This document shows positions 51,038 to 59,479 of a stretch of DNA of 64,000 nt, piece after piece; position 1 is the first letter of the stretch; every line of letters starts with the position of its first letter. Where the stretch lies: NCBI RefSeq assembly GCF_028802875.1, contig NZ_JARAMP010000006.1:62001-126000 (forward strand), written 5' to 3'. Below the pieces are notes generated by a model that searched no databases, was not told the DNA's origin, and saw only the letters and a program-made list of their open reading frames with translations. The position numbers were made by a program, and so were the translations under genes. The stretch comes from Seohaeicola sp024304985 (GTDB taxonomy: Bacteria; Pseudomonadota; Alphaproteobacteria; Rhodobacterales; Rhodobacteraceae).

Positions 51038-52225
51038 TCAGAGCTCCAGCATGGTTTTGGTCAGGATATTGCGCTGAATTTCGTTGGACCCGCCGAAGAT
51101 CGAGGTCTTGCGGTTGTTGAAATAGCGCGCGGCGTTGTTGGCGGTGCCTTCGGGGCCGAACATGATATTGCCGTCCGTCATGGAACCGGGAAACGGTGCG
51201 GCGACAGGGCCGAGGGCGCGGCGGGCGAGGTCTTTCAACTCCTGATGGATGACCGTGCCTTTGATCTTGAGGATCGAGGTTTCGGGGCCGGGTGCGCCCT
51301 GCTGCTGCGCCTTGAAGAGCATGCGCAGGTTGGTGATTTTCATCGCCTCGAGGTCAATCTCGGCCTGCGCGATACGGGCGGCGAAGAGCGGGTCTTCGAT
51401 CAGGGGGCGGCCTGCGCGGCGGATTTTTCTGGCGAGGGCTTTGACCTCTTCCAGCGATTGCATCGAGAAGCCGACACCTGCGATGCCCGTGCGTTCATGG
51501 GTGAGCAGGAATTTGGCGATGGTCCAGCCCTTGTTTTCCTCGCCCACCAGATTGGCGACGGGGACGCGGACGTCGGTGAAGAAGACCTCGTTCACCTCGT
51601 GCCCGCCCTCGATCAGGCGGATGGGGCGCATCTCGATACCCGGCGTGGCAAGGTCGACGAGGATGAAGCTGATGCCTTCCTGCTGTTTCGCGGCGTGATC
51701 GGTGCGGCAGAGGCAGAAGATCATGTTGGCGTGCTGGCCCAGCGTGGTCCATGTCTTCTGGCCGTTGATGATGTAGTGATCGCCCTCGCGCACGGCGCGG
51801 GTTTTCAGGCTGGCGAGGTCGGAGCCTGCCCCCGGTTCGGAATAGCCCTGACACCACCAGTCGGTGCCGTCGAGGATGCGGGGCAGGTAATAGTCCTGCT
51901 GTTCCTTGGAGCCGAAGGCTTGCAGCACCGGGCCCAGCATGTTGAGGCCGAAGGGCACGATGCGGGGGGCGTAGGCGCGGCAGCATTCTTCTTCGAAGAT
52001 ATGCTTTTGCACGGGTGTCCAGCCGGGACCGCCGAATTCCACGCCCCATGTGGTGGCGAGCCAGCCCTTGCGGTTCAGGATGGCGTGCCATTCCTCCAGC
52101 ATCTCTTTGCTCTGCTCGCCGCCGTTGCGGACCGCGTCGGAAATGCGTTTGGGCAGGTTTTCGGCCAGATAGGCGCGCACTTCATCGCGGAAGGCGATTT
52201 CCTCGGGGGAGAAACTCAGGTCCAT
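51038..52225 (-). CDS. Acyl-CoA dehydrogenase, large-subunit type
   Basis: 395 residues with all three dehydrogenase domains. GYSEPGAGSDLASLKTRAVR binds substrate and flavin, NGQKTWTTLGQHANMIFCLC is the beta-domain, and RKTSIFGGSNEIQRNILTKT is the C-terminal FAD contact. It resembles PimC-type large subunits acting on dicarboxylyl- or branched acyl-CoA. Adjacent genes on both sides are 2-3 bp away, so this is one operon with the small subunit and the fused hydratase. Confidence 0.92.
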   Translation of the reverse strand: MDLSFSPEEIAFRDEVRAYLAENLPKRISDAVRNGGEQSKEMLEEWHAILNRKGWLATTWGVEFGGPGWTPVQKHIFEEECCRAYAPRIVPFGLNMLGPVLQAFGSKEQQDYYLPRILDGTDWWCQGYSEPGAGSDLASLKTRAVREGDHYIINGQKTWTTLGQHANMIFCLCRTDHAAKQQEGISFILVDLATPGIEMRPIRLIEGGHEVNEVFFTDVRVPVANLVGEENKGWTIAKFLLTHERTGIAGVGFSMQSLEEVKALARKIRRAGRPLIEDPLFAARIAQAEIDLEAMKITNLRMLFKAQQQGAPGPETSILKIKGTVIHQELKDLARRALGPVAAPFPGSMTDGNIMFGPEGTANNAARYFNNRKTSIFGGSNEIQRNILTKTMLEL

Positions 52226-52227
52226 CT

Positions 52228-54327
52228 TCAGGCCTCCTTGTTCATGTCAGCGAAAGATGTGCCTTGCGTGGCCATCTTTTCAAGCAGGGCCGGAACCTGC
52301 CAATAGGTCGCATCTTCCTGTGCGTAGGTCTTGATGCGTTGGGTCAGGGCGGCGGCGCCGATGGTATCGGCATAGTGCAGCGGGCCGCCGCGATGGCGGG
52401 GGAAGCCGTAGCCGAACAGGAAAACCATATCCACGTCGAGCGGGCGTTTGGCCGTGCCGTCTTCGACCACGCGGGTGGCTTCGACGATCATGGCGGTCAT
52501 GTAGCGGTCCACGATGTCTTGATCGGTGAAGGTGCGCGGGGTGATGTTGGCTTTGGCGCGTTCCTCGGCGATGAAGGTGTCCACGGCGGGGTTCGGTGTG
52601 ATCTCCTTACCCTCGTAGACGTAGTAGCCCTTGCCGGTCTTGCGGCCGAACCAGCCTGCTTCGCAGATACGATCTGCGACGGCCCCGGCGTAACGCTCGT
52701 TGGGGTCGCGGGTGGCGGCTTTGCGTTTGCGGGTCATCCAGCCGATGTCGAGACCGGCAAGATCGCCCACCTTGTGCGGTCCCATGGCGAAGCCGAACCC
52801 TTCGAGCGCGGTATCCACCTGCTGCGGGGTGGCCCCGTCGAGGACCAGATAGGCAGCGGTTTTGCTGTAATGGGCGAGGATACGGTTGCCGATGAACCCG
52901 TCGCAGACGCCGGCGCGGACGCCGACCTTGCCCAGCTTTTTCGCAAGCTGGAAGCCACTGGCGACCACATCGGGGGCGGTCTTGTCCGCCACCACGATTT
53001 CCAGCAGGCGCATCACATGGGCGGGGCTGAAGAAATGCAGGCCCAGCACGTCCTGCGGGCGGGAGGTGACAGCCGCGATTTCGTTGATATCCAGATAGGA
53101 GGTGTTGGACGCAAGGATCGCACCGGGTTTGCAGATCGCATCCAGCTTGGTGAAGATGTCTTTCTTGACACCCATATCCTCGAAAACGGCCTCGATCACC
53201 AGATCGACCGCGCCCAGCGCGCCCATGTCGAGCGAGGGCGTGAGCATGGCCAGCGTCGCGTCGCGCTTGTCCGCCTTGAGCTTGCCGCGTTTGACGGCCC
53301 CGTCGAGATTGGCGGTGATCGTGGAGATGCCACGGTCGAGACCGTCCTGCGCGACTTCGACCAAGGTGACGCGCAGTCCCGCCAGAAGGCAGGCGGTGGC
53401 GATGCCGGAGCCCATGGTGCCGCCGCCGATCACGCCGACATGGGCGATCTCGCGGGAGGGGCCTTTCGCCTCGGGGATGTTGCTGACGGCGCGTTCGCCG
53501 AAAAAGGCGTGGATCAGGCCCGCGCGCTGCGGCGTGTCCATGCAGGCCATGAAGGCGGCGCGTTCGATCTTCAGACCCTCGGCCAGCGGCAAGGTGGAGG
53601 CGGCCACGGCTTCCACGCATTTATGCGGCGAGAAGAGGTGGCTTTGGGTTTTCCGCAGATGGGCGGCGGTCTGATCCAGCGCGACCTGATCGGCGATGGT
53701 CGCGATCTGGTCGGTGCGACGGGTTTTCAGCGTGCCGTCGATCACCTCCTGCGCGGCTTTCAGCGCCACATCGCGGGGATCGCCTGTTTCCAGCCGGTCG
53801 ATGATCCCGGCCTCAAGTGCTTCTTTGGCCGGAACCTGACGGCCCGACAGGATCATGTCCAGCGCGAAGGGGATACCGGTCAGGCGAGGCATGCGCTGCG
53901 TGCCGCCAGCGCCGGGCAGAAGGCCCAGCAGGATTTCGGGCAGGCCGACGCGCAGCCCTTCGATGCCGACGCGGGCATGGGTGGAGAGGCCAAGTTCCAG
54001 CCCGCCGCCAAGGGCGGTGCCGTGCATGACGCTGATCACCGGGATGGCAGAGGCTTCGATGATGTTGAACACATCGGGCAGCGCGGGGGGCACGAAGGGC
54101 TTGCCGAATTCGCGGATATCGGCGCCTGCCACGAAGGTGCGCCCTGCGGCGTAGATCGCGATGACGCGGGCGGTGGCTTGGGTGTTCAGATGTTCGATGG
54201 CCTCTTGCAGACCTTGGCGGACGGCCTGTCCGGTGGCGTTGACCGGCGGATTGTCGATGCAGATCAAGGCGATGTCGCCGACCCGTTCGATGGAGATGCA
54301 GTCATTGATGGCGGTGGTGTCAGACAT
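52228..54327 (-). CDS. Fused enoyl-CoA hydratase/3-hydroxyacyl-CoA dehydrogenase
   Basis: 699 residues. An N-terminal crotonase domain (IDNPPVNATGQAVRQGLQEA, then GTALGGGLELGLSTHARVGI) is followed by an NAD-binding dehydrogenase domain (GVIGGGTMGSGIATACLLAG). The C-terminal HAD region has GLHFFSPAHVMRLLEIVVAD and FIGNRILAHYSK. It performs the second and third beta-oxidation steps; the FadB/FadJ/PimF group has this order. It is first gene of the three-gene minus-strand operon. A thiolase is not visible nearby. Confidence 0.95.
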   Translation of the reverse strand: MSDTTAINDCISIERVGDIALICIDNPPVNATGQAVRQGLQEAIEHLNTQATARVIAIYAAGRTFVAGADIREFGKPFVPPALPDVFNIIEASAIPVISVMHGTALGGGLELGLSTHARVGIEGLRVGLPEILLGLLPGAGGTQRMPRLTGIPFALDMILSGRQVPAKEALEAGIIDRLETGDPRDVALKAAQEVIDGTLKTRRTDQIATIADQVALDQTAAHLRKTQSHLFSPHKCVEAVAASTLPLAEGLKIERAAFMACMDTPQRAGLIHAFFGERAVSNIPEAKGPSREIAHVGVIGGGTMGSGIATACLLAGLRVTLVEVAQDGLDRGISTITANLDGAVKRGKLKADKRDATLAMLTPSLDMGALGAVDLVIEAVFEDMGVKKDIFTKLDAICKPGAILASNTSYLDINEIAAVTSRPQDVLGLHFFSPAHVMRLLEIVVADKTAPDVVASGFQLAKKLGKVGVRAGVCDGFIGNRILAHYSKTAAYLVLDGATPQQVDTALEGFGFAMGPHKVGDLAGLDIGWMTRKRKAATRDPNERYAGAVADRICEAGWFGRKTGKGYYVYEGKEITPNPAVDTFIAEERAKANITPRTFTDQDIVDRYMTAMIVEATRVVEDGTAKRPLDVDMVFLFGYGFPRHRGGPLHYADTIGAAALTQRIKTYAQEDATYWQVPALLEKMATQGTSFADMNKEA

Positions 54328-54440
54328 TCTATCCTCCCGAATTGGGCAGGACGGTAGTGCCTTGGGCCAGACCCGTCAATCAGTGGAATACTGTTTTGCT
54401 TTGCGGAATAAGCAGGTGACGCAACGGATTTTTCCTGCGT

Positions 54441-54839
54441 TCACTGGCTGCGGGGTTGCCCGTGTCGCAGGTAGAGAATCCGTGCCAGCATCGCCAGAAG
54501 GCCAATGGCGCCGGAGCAGAGCACGAGGAGTGTCCAGGGCATGGGGTGCATGCCCAGACGCCGTGCTTCGGGGATCATGAAGGCCAGCGCGCAACCGGCG
54601 GCGAGCAGCAGATCGAACCAGATCTGCACGCCCCATGCGTTGCGGGTGTGTTCGGCCCAGAAGCCGAAGGGACCGCCGGTGGCGATGGCATAAAGGCTCC
54701 ATCCGGCGAAGGCGGCGCAGAGGGTGGCGGCGGCGATCCATGCCTGCGGGCCGAGCGTGCGGGGGCGGTGCGCGTAGGTCAGCACGGCGGCGACGGTGGC
54801 GAGACCCGCGAGGACGGGCAGGATGTCGAACAGGGTCAT
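54441..54839 (-). CDS. Four-helix membrane protein of unknown function
   Basis: 132 residues with four hydrophobic helices (about residues 4-22, 32-53, 71-92 and 100-122) and few charged residues. I recognise no family. It is divergent from a TetR regulator across a 100-bp region with three operator-like sites, so it is probably repressed by that protein. It might be a small-molecule resistance or transport component, but nothing in the sequence shows this. Confidence 0.65.
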   Translation of the reverse strand: MTLFDILPVLAGLATVAAVLTYAHRPRTLGPQAWIAAATLCAAFAGWSLYAIATGGPFGFWAEHTRNAWGVQIWFDLLLAAGCALAFMIPEARRLGMHPMPWTLLVLCSGAIGLLAMLARILYLRHGQPRSQ

Positions 54840-54866
54840 GGGCGGTTTCCTTGGGGCGGGGGGCGG

Positions 54867-54932
54867 TGTAGCATCTGCTTCAATCTAAGCGAATGTAGCG
54901 CGCGCTACAAGAAAAATGTAGCGGTTGCTACA
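54867..54932. promoter_or_regulatory. Three TetR-type operators
   Basis: TGTAGCGCGCGCTACA (54894-54909, perfect palindrome), TGTAGCGGTTGCTACA (54917-54932) and TGTAGCATCTGCTTCA (54867-54882, one half-site mismatch). All have the form TGTAGC-N4-GCTACA. The third ends eight bases before the tetR start. They occupy most of the divergent promoter region. Confidence 0.8.
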
Positions 54933-54939
54933 GGTGGGG

Positions 54940-55491
54940 ATGATGACGCTGTCGGATGATCGCAGGGCTGCATGGCTGGACGGGATGGCGCAGCATGTGC
55001 TGACCCATGGGCTGACCCATGCCAGCCTGCGGCCCCTTGCGCAGGCGGTGGGCACGAGTGACCGGATGCTGATCTATCACTTCGGCAGCAAGGAGGGGGT
55101 TGTCGGGGCGCTGCTGCATCATCTGGCGGGTGGTTTTGTCGCGGGGCTGGAGGCGGCCTTGCCACCGGGGCGGGCGGTAAGCGTGCCCGTCTGTCTGGCC
55201 GAGGTGGTGGTGCTGCTGCGTGATCCGGGGATGGCGGGATATGGCCGCGTCTGGCTGGATATCCTGTCGGCTGCGGCGGGCGGCAGCGCGGCGCATCGTG
55301 AGGCCGGGCAGGAGATCATGGCGGGATTTGCCGGTTGGCTGGAGGGGCGATTGCCCGAGGGGACAGACGAGCCTGCGGCGGTGGCCGCGACCCTGCTGAC
55401 CCTGATCGAAGGGGTGATCGTGATGGACAGCGTGGGACAAAGCGCGCTGGCGGATCGGGCGGTGGCGGTGGTGGGGATGCGGCTTAGCTGA
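54940..55491 (+). CDS. TetR-family transcriptional regulator
   Basis: 183 residues from the ATG at 54940 (or 54943). The N-terminal helix-turn-helix is HASLRPLAQAVGTSDRMLIY, followed by HFGSKEGVVGALL, the TetR signature. The C-terminal ligand-binding domain is short and Ala-rich. Multiple sites just upstream suggest autoregulation. Its 3' end overlaps the convergent adenine deaminase gene by eight bases. Confidence 0.9.
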   Translation: MMTLSDDRRAAWLDGMAQHVLTHGLTHASLRPLAQAVGTSDRMLIYHFGSKEGVVGALLHHLAGGFVAGLEAALPPGRAVSVPVCLAEVVVLLRDPGMAGYGRVWLDILSAAAGGSAAHREAGQEIMAGFAGWLEGRLPEGTDEPAAVAATLLTLIEGVIVMDSVGQSALADRAVAVVGMRLS

Positions 55492-57178
55492 TGATCTCGA
55501 ACCGTGTCACATCGACAAGGCCACGGTCGGTGATCTTGAGCGCGGGGATGACCGGCAGGGCGAGGAAGGCCAGTTGCAGGAAGGGCTCGTCCAGCGTGAC
55601 GCCAAGGGTGCGGGCGGCGGCGCGGAGGTGGGTCAGCGCGTCGCGGACATGTTCAAAAGGTTCAAGGCTCATGAGACCGGCCACGGGAAGGGGCAGTTCG
55701 GCGAGGATCCGACCGTTCTGGACGACGACGAAACCGCCTTCGATCTGTGACAGGCGGTTGGCGGCGGTGGCCATGTCGGCGTCATCGGCACCCACCACCG
55801 CGATGTTGTGGTGATCGTGGCAGACGGTCGAGGCGATGGCCCCGTTTTGCAGGCCAAAGCCGCGCACGAAGCCGGTGGCGATATTGCCGTTCTTGCCGTG
55901 ACGCTCGACCACCGCGATCTTGATGAGGTCGCGGGCGGGGTCGGCGTGTTTGGCCCCGTCGGTGATGGGGATCACCTCGTGCAGGTGATCGGTGATGATC
56001 TTGCCCTCGATGATGCCGATGACGTCTGTATCCTCGCGGTTGGCTTTGGTGCGGAAATCCTGTGCGGTGACGGTTGGGGCCTTGACCGAGGACCGCCCGA
56101 CGGGCGGGAGCGTGGGGCGGGCGGCGAAGGCTGTGTCGGTGACGTGCACGCCCCCGCAGATCACCAGTTGCGCGTGGCAGCCTTCGAGTGAGTCAATCGC
56201 CACGATATCGGCGCGTTTGCCCGGTGCGATGAGGCCGCGATCTTTCAGCCCGAACGCCTCGGCCGCGGACAGGCTGGCGGCGCGGTAGGCGGCGAGGGGC
56301 GGCACGCCAGCGGCGATCAGGCTGCGGATCATGTAATCGAGATGGCCATGTTCGGCGATGTCCAGCGGGTTCCGGTCATCGGTGCACAGGCACATGTAGG
56401 GGGCGGTTGTTTCAGTCAGAAGCGGGGCGAGGGCCACCATGTCCTTGGAAACCGAGCCTTCGCGGATCAACACGCGCATGCCCTTTTGCAGCTTCTCACG
56501 CGCCTCGGCGGCGGTGGTCGCCTCGTGTTCTGTGCGGATTCCGGCGGCGATATAGGCGTTGAGGTCGCGGCCCGTCAGTTGCGGGGCGTGGCCGTCGATA
56601 TGGCCGCCGCGGAAAAGGTCGAGCTTTGCCAGAAGGCCGGGATCGGCGGCCAGCACGCCGGGGTAGTTCATCATCTCGGCCAGGCCGATGCCGGAGGGGT
56701 GGTGCATCAGGGGTTCGAGATCGGCCGCTTCGATCCGCGCGCCTGCGGTTTCCATCTGGGTTGACGGCACGCAGGACGACAGTTGCACGCGGATATCCAT
56801 GAGGGTGTGTTGGGCGGCCTGCTGGAAATAGCGGATGCCGTCCACGCCGATGACATTGGCGATCTCATGCGGGTCGCAGATGGCGGTGGTGATGCCGCGC
56901 GGGGTGACGCAGCGGTCGAACTCGAAGGGCGTGACCAGCGAGCTTTCGATATGCAGATGGGTGTCGATGAAACCGGGCACGAGGATGAGGCCGGTCACGT
57001 CGATGATCTGTTCCGCGTCATATGTGGCGCAGGTGCCCACGATGGTGTCGCCGCAGATGGCGACGTCACCTGACAGCAGTTCTCCGGTCACCAGATCGAG
57101 GATGCGACCGCCGCGCAGGACCAGATCGGCGGGTTGCTGGCCGCGCCCGGCGGCGATGAGGGTCGAAAGCGGCGTCAT
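55484..57178 (-). CDS. ade: Adenine deaminase
   Basis: 564 residues from the ATG at 57178. The amidohydrolase metal site HLHIESS (His74, His76) lies after VPGFID; HIDGHAP is a further ligand region. The C-terminal half (HHNIAVVGADDADMATAANR and EGGFVVVQNGRILAELPLPV) is characteristic of Ade rather than other amidohydrolases. It converts adenine to hypoxanthine and ammonia for purine salvage or nitrogen supply. An upstream in-frame extension of 159 Arg/Pro-rich codons is spurious. Confidence 0.95.
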   Translation of the reverse strand: MTPLSTLIAAGRGQQPADLVLRGGRILDLVTGELLSGDVAICGDTIVGTCATYDAEQIIDVTGLILVPGFIDTHLHIESSLVTPFEFDRCVTPRGITTAICDPHEIANVIGVDGIRYFQQAAQHTLMDIRVQLSSCVPSTQMETAGARIEAADLEPLMHHPSGIGLAEMMNYPGVLAADPGLLAKLDLFRGGHIDGHAPQLTGRDLNAYIAAGIRTEHEATTAAEAREKLQKGMRVLIREGSVSKDMVALAPLLTETTAPYMCLCTDDRNPLDIAEHGHLDYMIRSLIAAGVPPLAAYRAASLSAAEAFGLKDRGLIAPGKRADIVAIDSLEGCHAQLVICGGVHVTDTAFAARPTLPPVGRSSVKAPTVTAQDFRTKANREDTDVIGIIEGKIITDHLHEVIPITDGAKHADPARDLIKIAVVERHGKNGNIATGFVRGFGLQNGAIASTVCHDHHNIAVVGADDADMATAANRLSQIEGGFVVVQNGRILAELPLPVAGLMSLEPFEHVRDALTHLRAAARTLGVTLDEPFLQLAFLALPVIPALKITDRGLVDVTRFEIIS

Positions 57179-57263
57179 GGGTGATCCTTTCCCGGTCGTC
57201 AGGCGCAGGGTGCCATAGTTGCGCGGCAAGGGCGAGGGGTGCGCCGGAGACAGCGGCGGGATT

Positions 57264-57286
57264 GGATATTTGGGGCAAAAAGAAGC
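57264..57286 (-). repeat. Post-stop element, copy 3 (after znuB)
   Basis: On the minus strand GCTTCTTTTTGCCCCAAATA then TCC, starting two bases after the znuB stop. The first 23 bases are identical to copy 2 after argD, but the G run and hairpin are missing. Confidence 0.75.
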
Positions 57287-57288
57287 TG

Positions 57289-58080
57289 TCAGGCGCGCCG
57301 CAGCGAGGTGCCCTGCGCGCTGCCCGCGAAGATCAGGGCGGCGATGCAGACGATGCTGGGGCCGGTGGGCGTGTCGAACATCAGCGAGGCCTGCAAGCCG
57401 CCCAGCACGGACAGGCCGGCGACGAGGACGGCGATCACGGCCATGCCTTCGGGCGTGCGGGCGAAGGGGCGCGCGGCGGCGGCGGGGATGATCAGCAAGG
57501 CGGCGATCAGCAGGACGCCCACGACCTTGATCGCGACCGCGACGACCACGGCAAGGGCGAGGGTGAGCACCAGTTGTTCGCGCCGGGGGTCGATGCCGGA
57601 GGCATGGGCGAGGTCGGGGTTGAGCGTGGCGGTCAGCAGGGCGGACCAGCGCCATGTGAGCAGCGCGAGGACCAGCGCCGCCCCGCCCCAGATCAGGGCA
57701 AGGTCGGTTTTGCCGACGGCGAGGATATCGCCGAAGAGATAGGCCATCAGGTCGATCCGCACGCCCGACAGAAAGGACACGGCGACCAGCCCGAAGGCCA
57801 GCGCGGAATGAGCGAGCACGCCCAGAAGCGTATCCACCGCATAGCCGCGCCCGGAGAGTGCGGTCACGGCCAGCGCCATCAGCAGCGCCATGGCCATCGC
57901 GCCCAGAAAGACCGAGACCGACAGGGCCAGCGCAATCGCGACGCCGAGGATCGAGGCATGGGCGGTGGCATCTCCGAAATAGGCCATGCGCCGCCAGACC
58001 ACGAAACAGCCCATCGGAGCAGCGGCCAGAGCCACGCCCAGACCGGCGAGGGTGGCGCGGATGAGGAAGTCGTCCAGCAT
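57289..58080 (-). CDS. znuB: Zinc ABC transporter permease
   Basis: 263 residues from the ATG at 58080, which overlaps the znuC stop (TGATG). Eight or nine helices, with the metal ABC-3 family signature AYFGDATAHASILGVAIALA near residue 33 and RPFARTPEGMAV near the end. It forms the channel for ZnuA-delivered zinc. It is last in the zur-znuC-znuB operon. Confidence 0.96.
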   Translation of the reverse strand: MLDDFLIRATLAGLGVALAAAPMGCFVVWRRMAYFGDATAHASILGVAIALALSVSVFLGAMAMALLMALAVTALSGRGYAVDTLLGVLAHSALAFGLVAVSFLSGVRIDLMAYLFGDILAVGKTDLALIWGGAALVLALLTWRWSALLTATLNPDLAHASGIDPRREQLVLTLALAVVVAVAIKVVGVLLIAALLIIPAAAARPFARTPEGMAVIAVLVAGLSVLGGLQASLMFDTPTGPSIVCIAALIFAGSAQGTSLRRA

Positions 58081-58883
58081 CAATGCACCTTGTCGCGTGT
58101 GGCCTGATGCAACGGGATCACCCCGGTGTCATGCGCGTGGTCATGGGCATGGCCGTGATCGTGATCGCAGCCGTCATCATGGCTGTGGTTGTGATCGTGG
58201 CGGTAGAGGGCCAATGCGCCTTGGGTCCCGGTGCCGAAGAGCGCGCGGTATTCGGGGGCGGAGGCGACGATTTCGGGCGTGCCCTGGCAGCAGACATGGC
58301 CGTTGAGGCAGATCACGCGGTCCGAGGCGCTCATGACCACATGGAGTTCGTGGCTGACCATGAGCACGGCACAGCCAAGACGGCGGCGCACATCCTCGAT
58401 CTGGCGGTAGAAGGCAGCGGAGCCGGGTTGGTCGAGGCCCTGTGTCGCCTCGTCCAGCAGCAGCAGGTCGGGTTTCGCAAGCAGCGCGCGGGCGAGCAGC
58501 ACGCGCTGGAACTGTCCGCCCGACAGGTCGGTCATCTGGCGGGTGCTGAGGTCGGGGACGCCCGCCTGTTCCAAGGCGGCGGCCACATCGGCGGGGTGCT
58601 GGCGGCGCGGCAGGGACATGAAGCGGGCCACGGTCATGGGCAAGGTCGGGTCGATGGCAAGTTTCTGCGGCACATAGCCGATGCTCACCCCGGCGTCGCG
58701 GATCAGGCGGCCGCTTGCCACCGGCACCGCGCCGATGATGGCGCGCAGGAGCGTGGATTTGCCCGATCCGTTGGGGCCGACGATCGTCACGATCTCGCCC
58801 TTGTCGATGGACATGTCCACATGGGACAGAACAGTATGGCCACCGTAGCGCACCGAGAGGTCGCGGGCTTCGATCAGGCTCAT
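58080..58883 (-). CDS. znuC: Zinc ABC transporter ATP-binding protein with His-rich tail
   Basis: 267 residues from the ATG at 58883, overlapping the zur stop (ATGA). Walker A GPNGSGKS (36-43), signature LSGGQFQRVLLARALL and Walker B LLLLDEAT are intact. Residues about 227-253 form a striking Asp/His tail (HDHNHSHDDGCDHDHGHAHD and onward), likely a zinc-binding or regulatory extension not needed for ATP hydrolysis. Confidence 0.96.
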   Translation of the reverse strand: MSLIEARDLSVRYGGHTVLSHVDMSIDKGEIVTIVGPNGSGKSTLLRAIIGAVPVASGRLIRDAGVSIGYVPQKLAIDPTLPMTVARFMSLPRRQHPADVAAALEQAGVPDLSTRQMTDLSGGQFQRVLLARALLAKPDLLLLDEATQGLDQPGSAAFYRQIEDVRRRLGCAVLMVSHELHVVMSASDRVICLNGHVCCQGTPEIVASAPEYRALFGTGTQGALALYRHDHNHSHDDGCDHDHGHAHDHAHDTGVIPLHQATRDKVH

Positions 58884-59362
58884 GCCGGGGCTCCGTCCTG
58901 ACAGGCGGGGCAGACTCCCTGCGCCTCGACCACGGTGCTTTCGATCACGAAGCCCGAGGCGCGGGCGACCGAGCCGAGCGTGCCCTTGGCGGGTTCGGAT
59001 TGGGTTTCCTGCACCACGCCGCATTTGCGGCAGATCAGGAAGGCGGGCGCGTGGGTCGCGTTGGGATGCGAGCAGGCGATATAGGCGTTCAGCCCTTCGA
59101 TCTTGTGGGCGAAGCCGTTGCTGACCAGAAAATCAAGCGCGCGGTAGGCGACCGGAGGTTGCGAGCCCAGACCTTCGGATTCGAGCCGAGCGAGGATGTC
59201 ATAGGCGCCCATCGCCTTGTGCTGCTGGAGCAGGATTTCCAGCACGCGGCGGCGGACGGGCGTGAGGTTCAGCTTGCGGCGCGCGCAGGCATCTTCGGCC
59301 GCGGACAGGGCGTCAGCGATGCAATGGTCGTGATCGTGCGGGTCGAATCCATGGGCGGTCAT
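58880..59362 (-). CDS. zur: Fur-family zinc uptake regulator
   Basis: 160 residues. The winged helix covers LTPVRRRVLEILLQQHKAMG through PPVAYRALDFLVSNGFAHKI. The zinc-site cysteines are in ICRKCG and GVCPAC, and the N-terminus is also His/Asp-rich (HGFDPHDHDHC). It represses uptake genes when zinc is sufficient. It heads zur-znuC-znuB and is divergent from znuA across two palindromic boxes. Confidence 0.95.
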   Translation of the reverse strand: MTAHGFDPHDHDHCIADALSAAEDACARRKLNLTPVRRRVLEILLQQHKAMGAYDILARLESEGLGSQPPVAYRALDFLVSNGFAHKIEGLNAYIACSHPNATHAPAFLICRKCGVVQETQSEPAKGTLGSVARASGFVIESTVVEAQGVCPACQDGAPA

Positions 59363-59398
59363 GATCCGTCAGAGGTAGGGCATCGGGCGGGATTATGC

Positions 59399-59434
59399 AA
59401 TGTTATAACATTCGGTTTGCAATGTTATAACATA
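59399..59434. promoter_or_regulatory. Two Zur boxes between zur and znuA
   Basis: AATGTTATAACATT (59399-59412) and ATGTTATAACAT (59422-59433), 22 bp centre to centre. The sequence is the known Zur-box core of alphaproteobacteria. Placement allows control of both zur-znuCB and znuA. Confidence 0.9.
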
Positions 59435-59479
59435 TCGACTACCTCAGGTCCGGTCCTGTCAACATCCGAGGAATCGCCC

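Noticed and set aside
57179..57655. In-frame extension of adenine deaminase
   Set aside because: The Arg/Pro-rich translation is antisense to znuB and contains no family similarity.
59000..59479. In-frame N-terminal extension of znuA
   Set aside because: It is antisense to zur and to the Zur boxes; the signal peptide and ribosome-binding site place the start at 59480.
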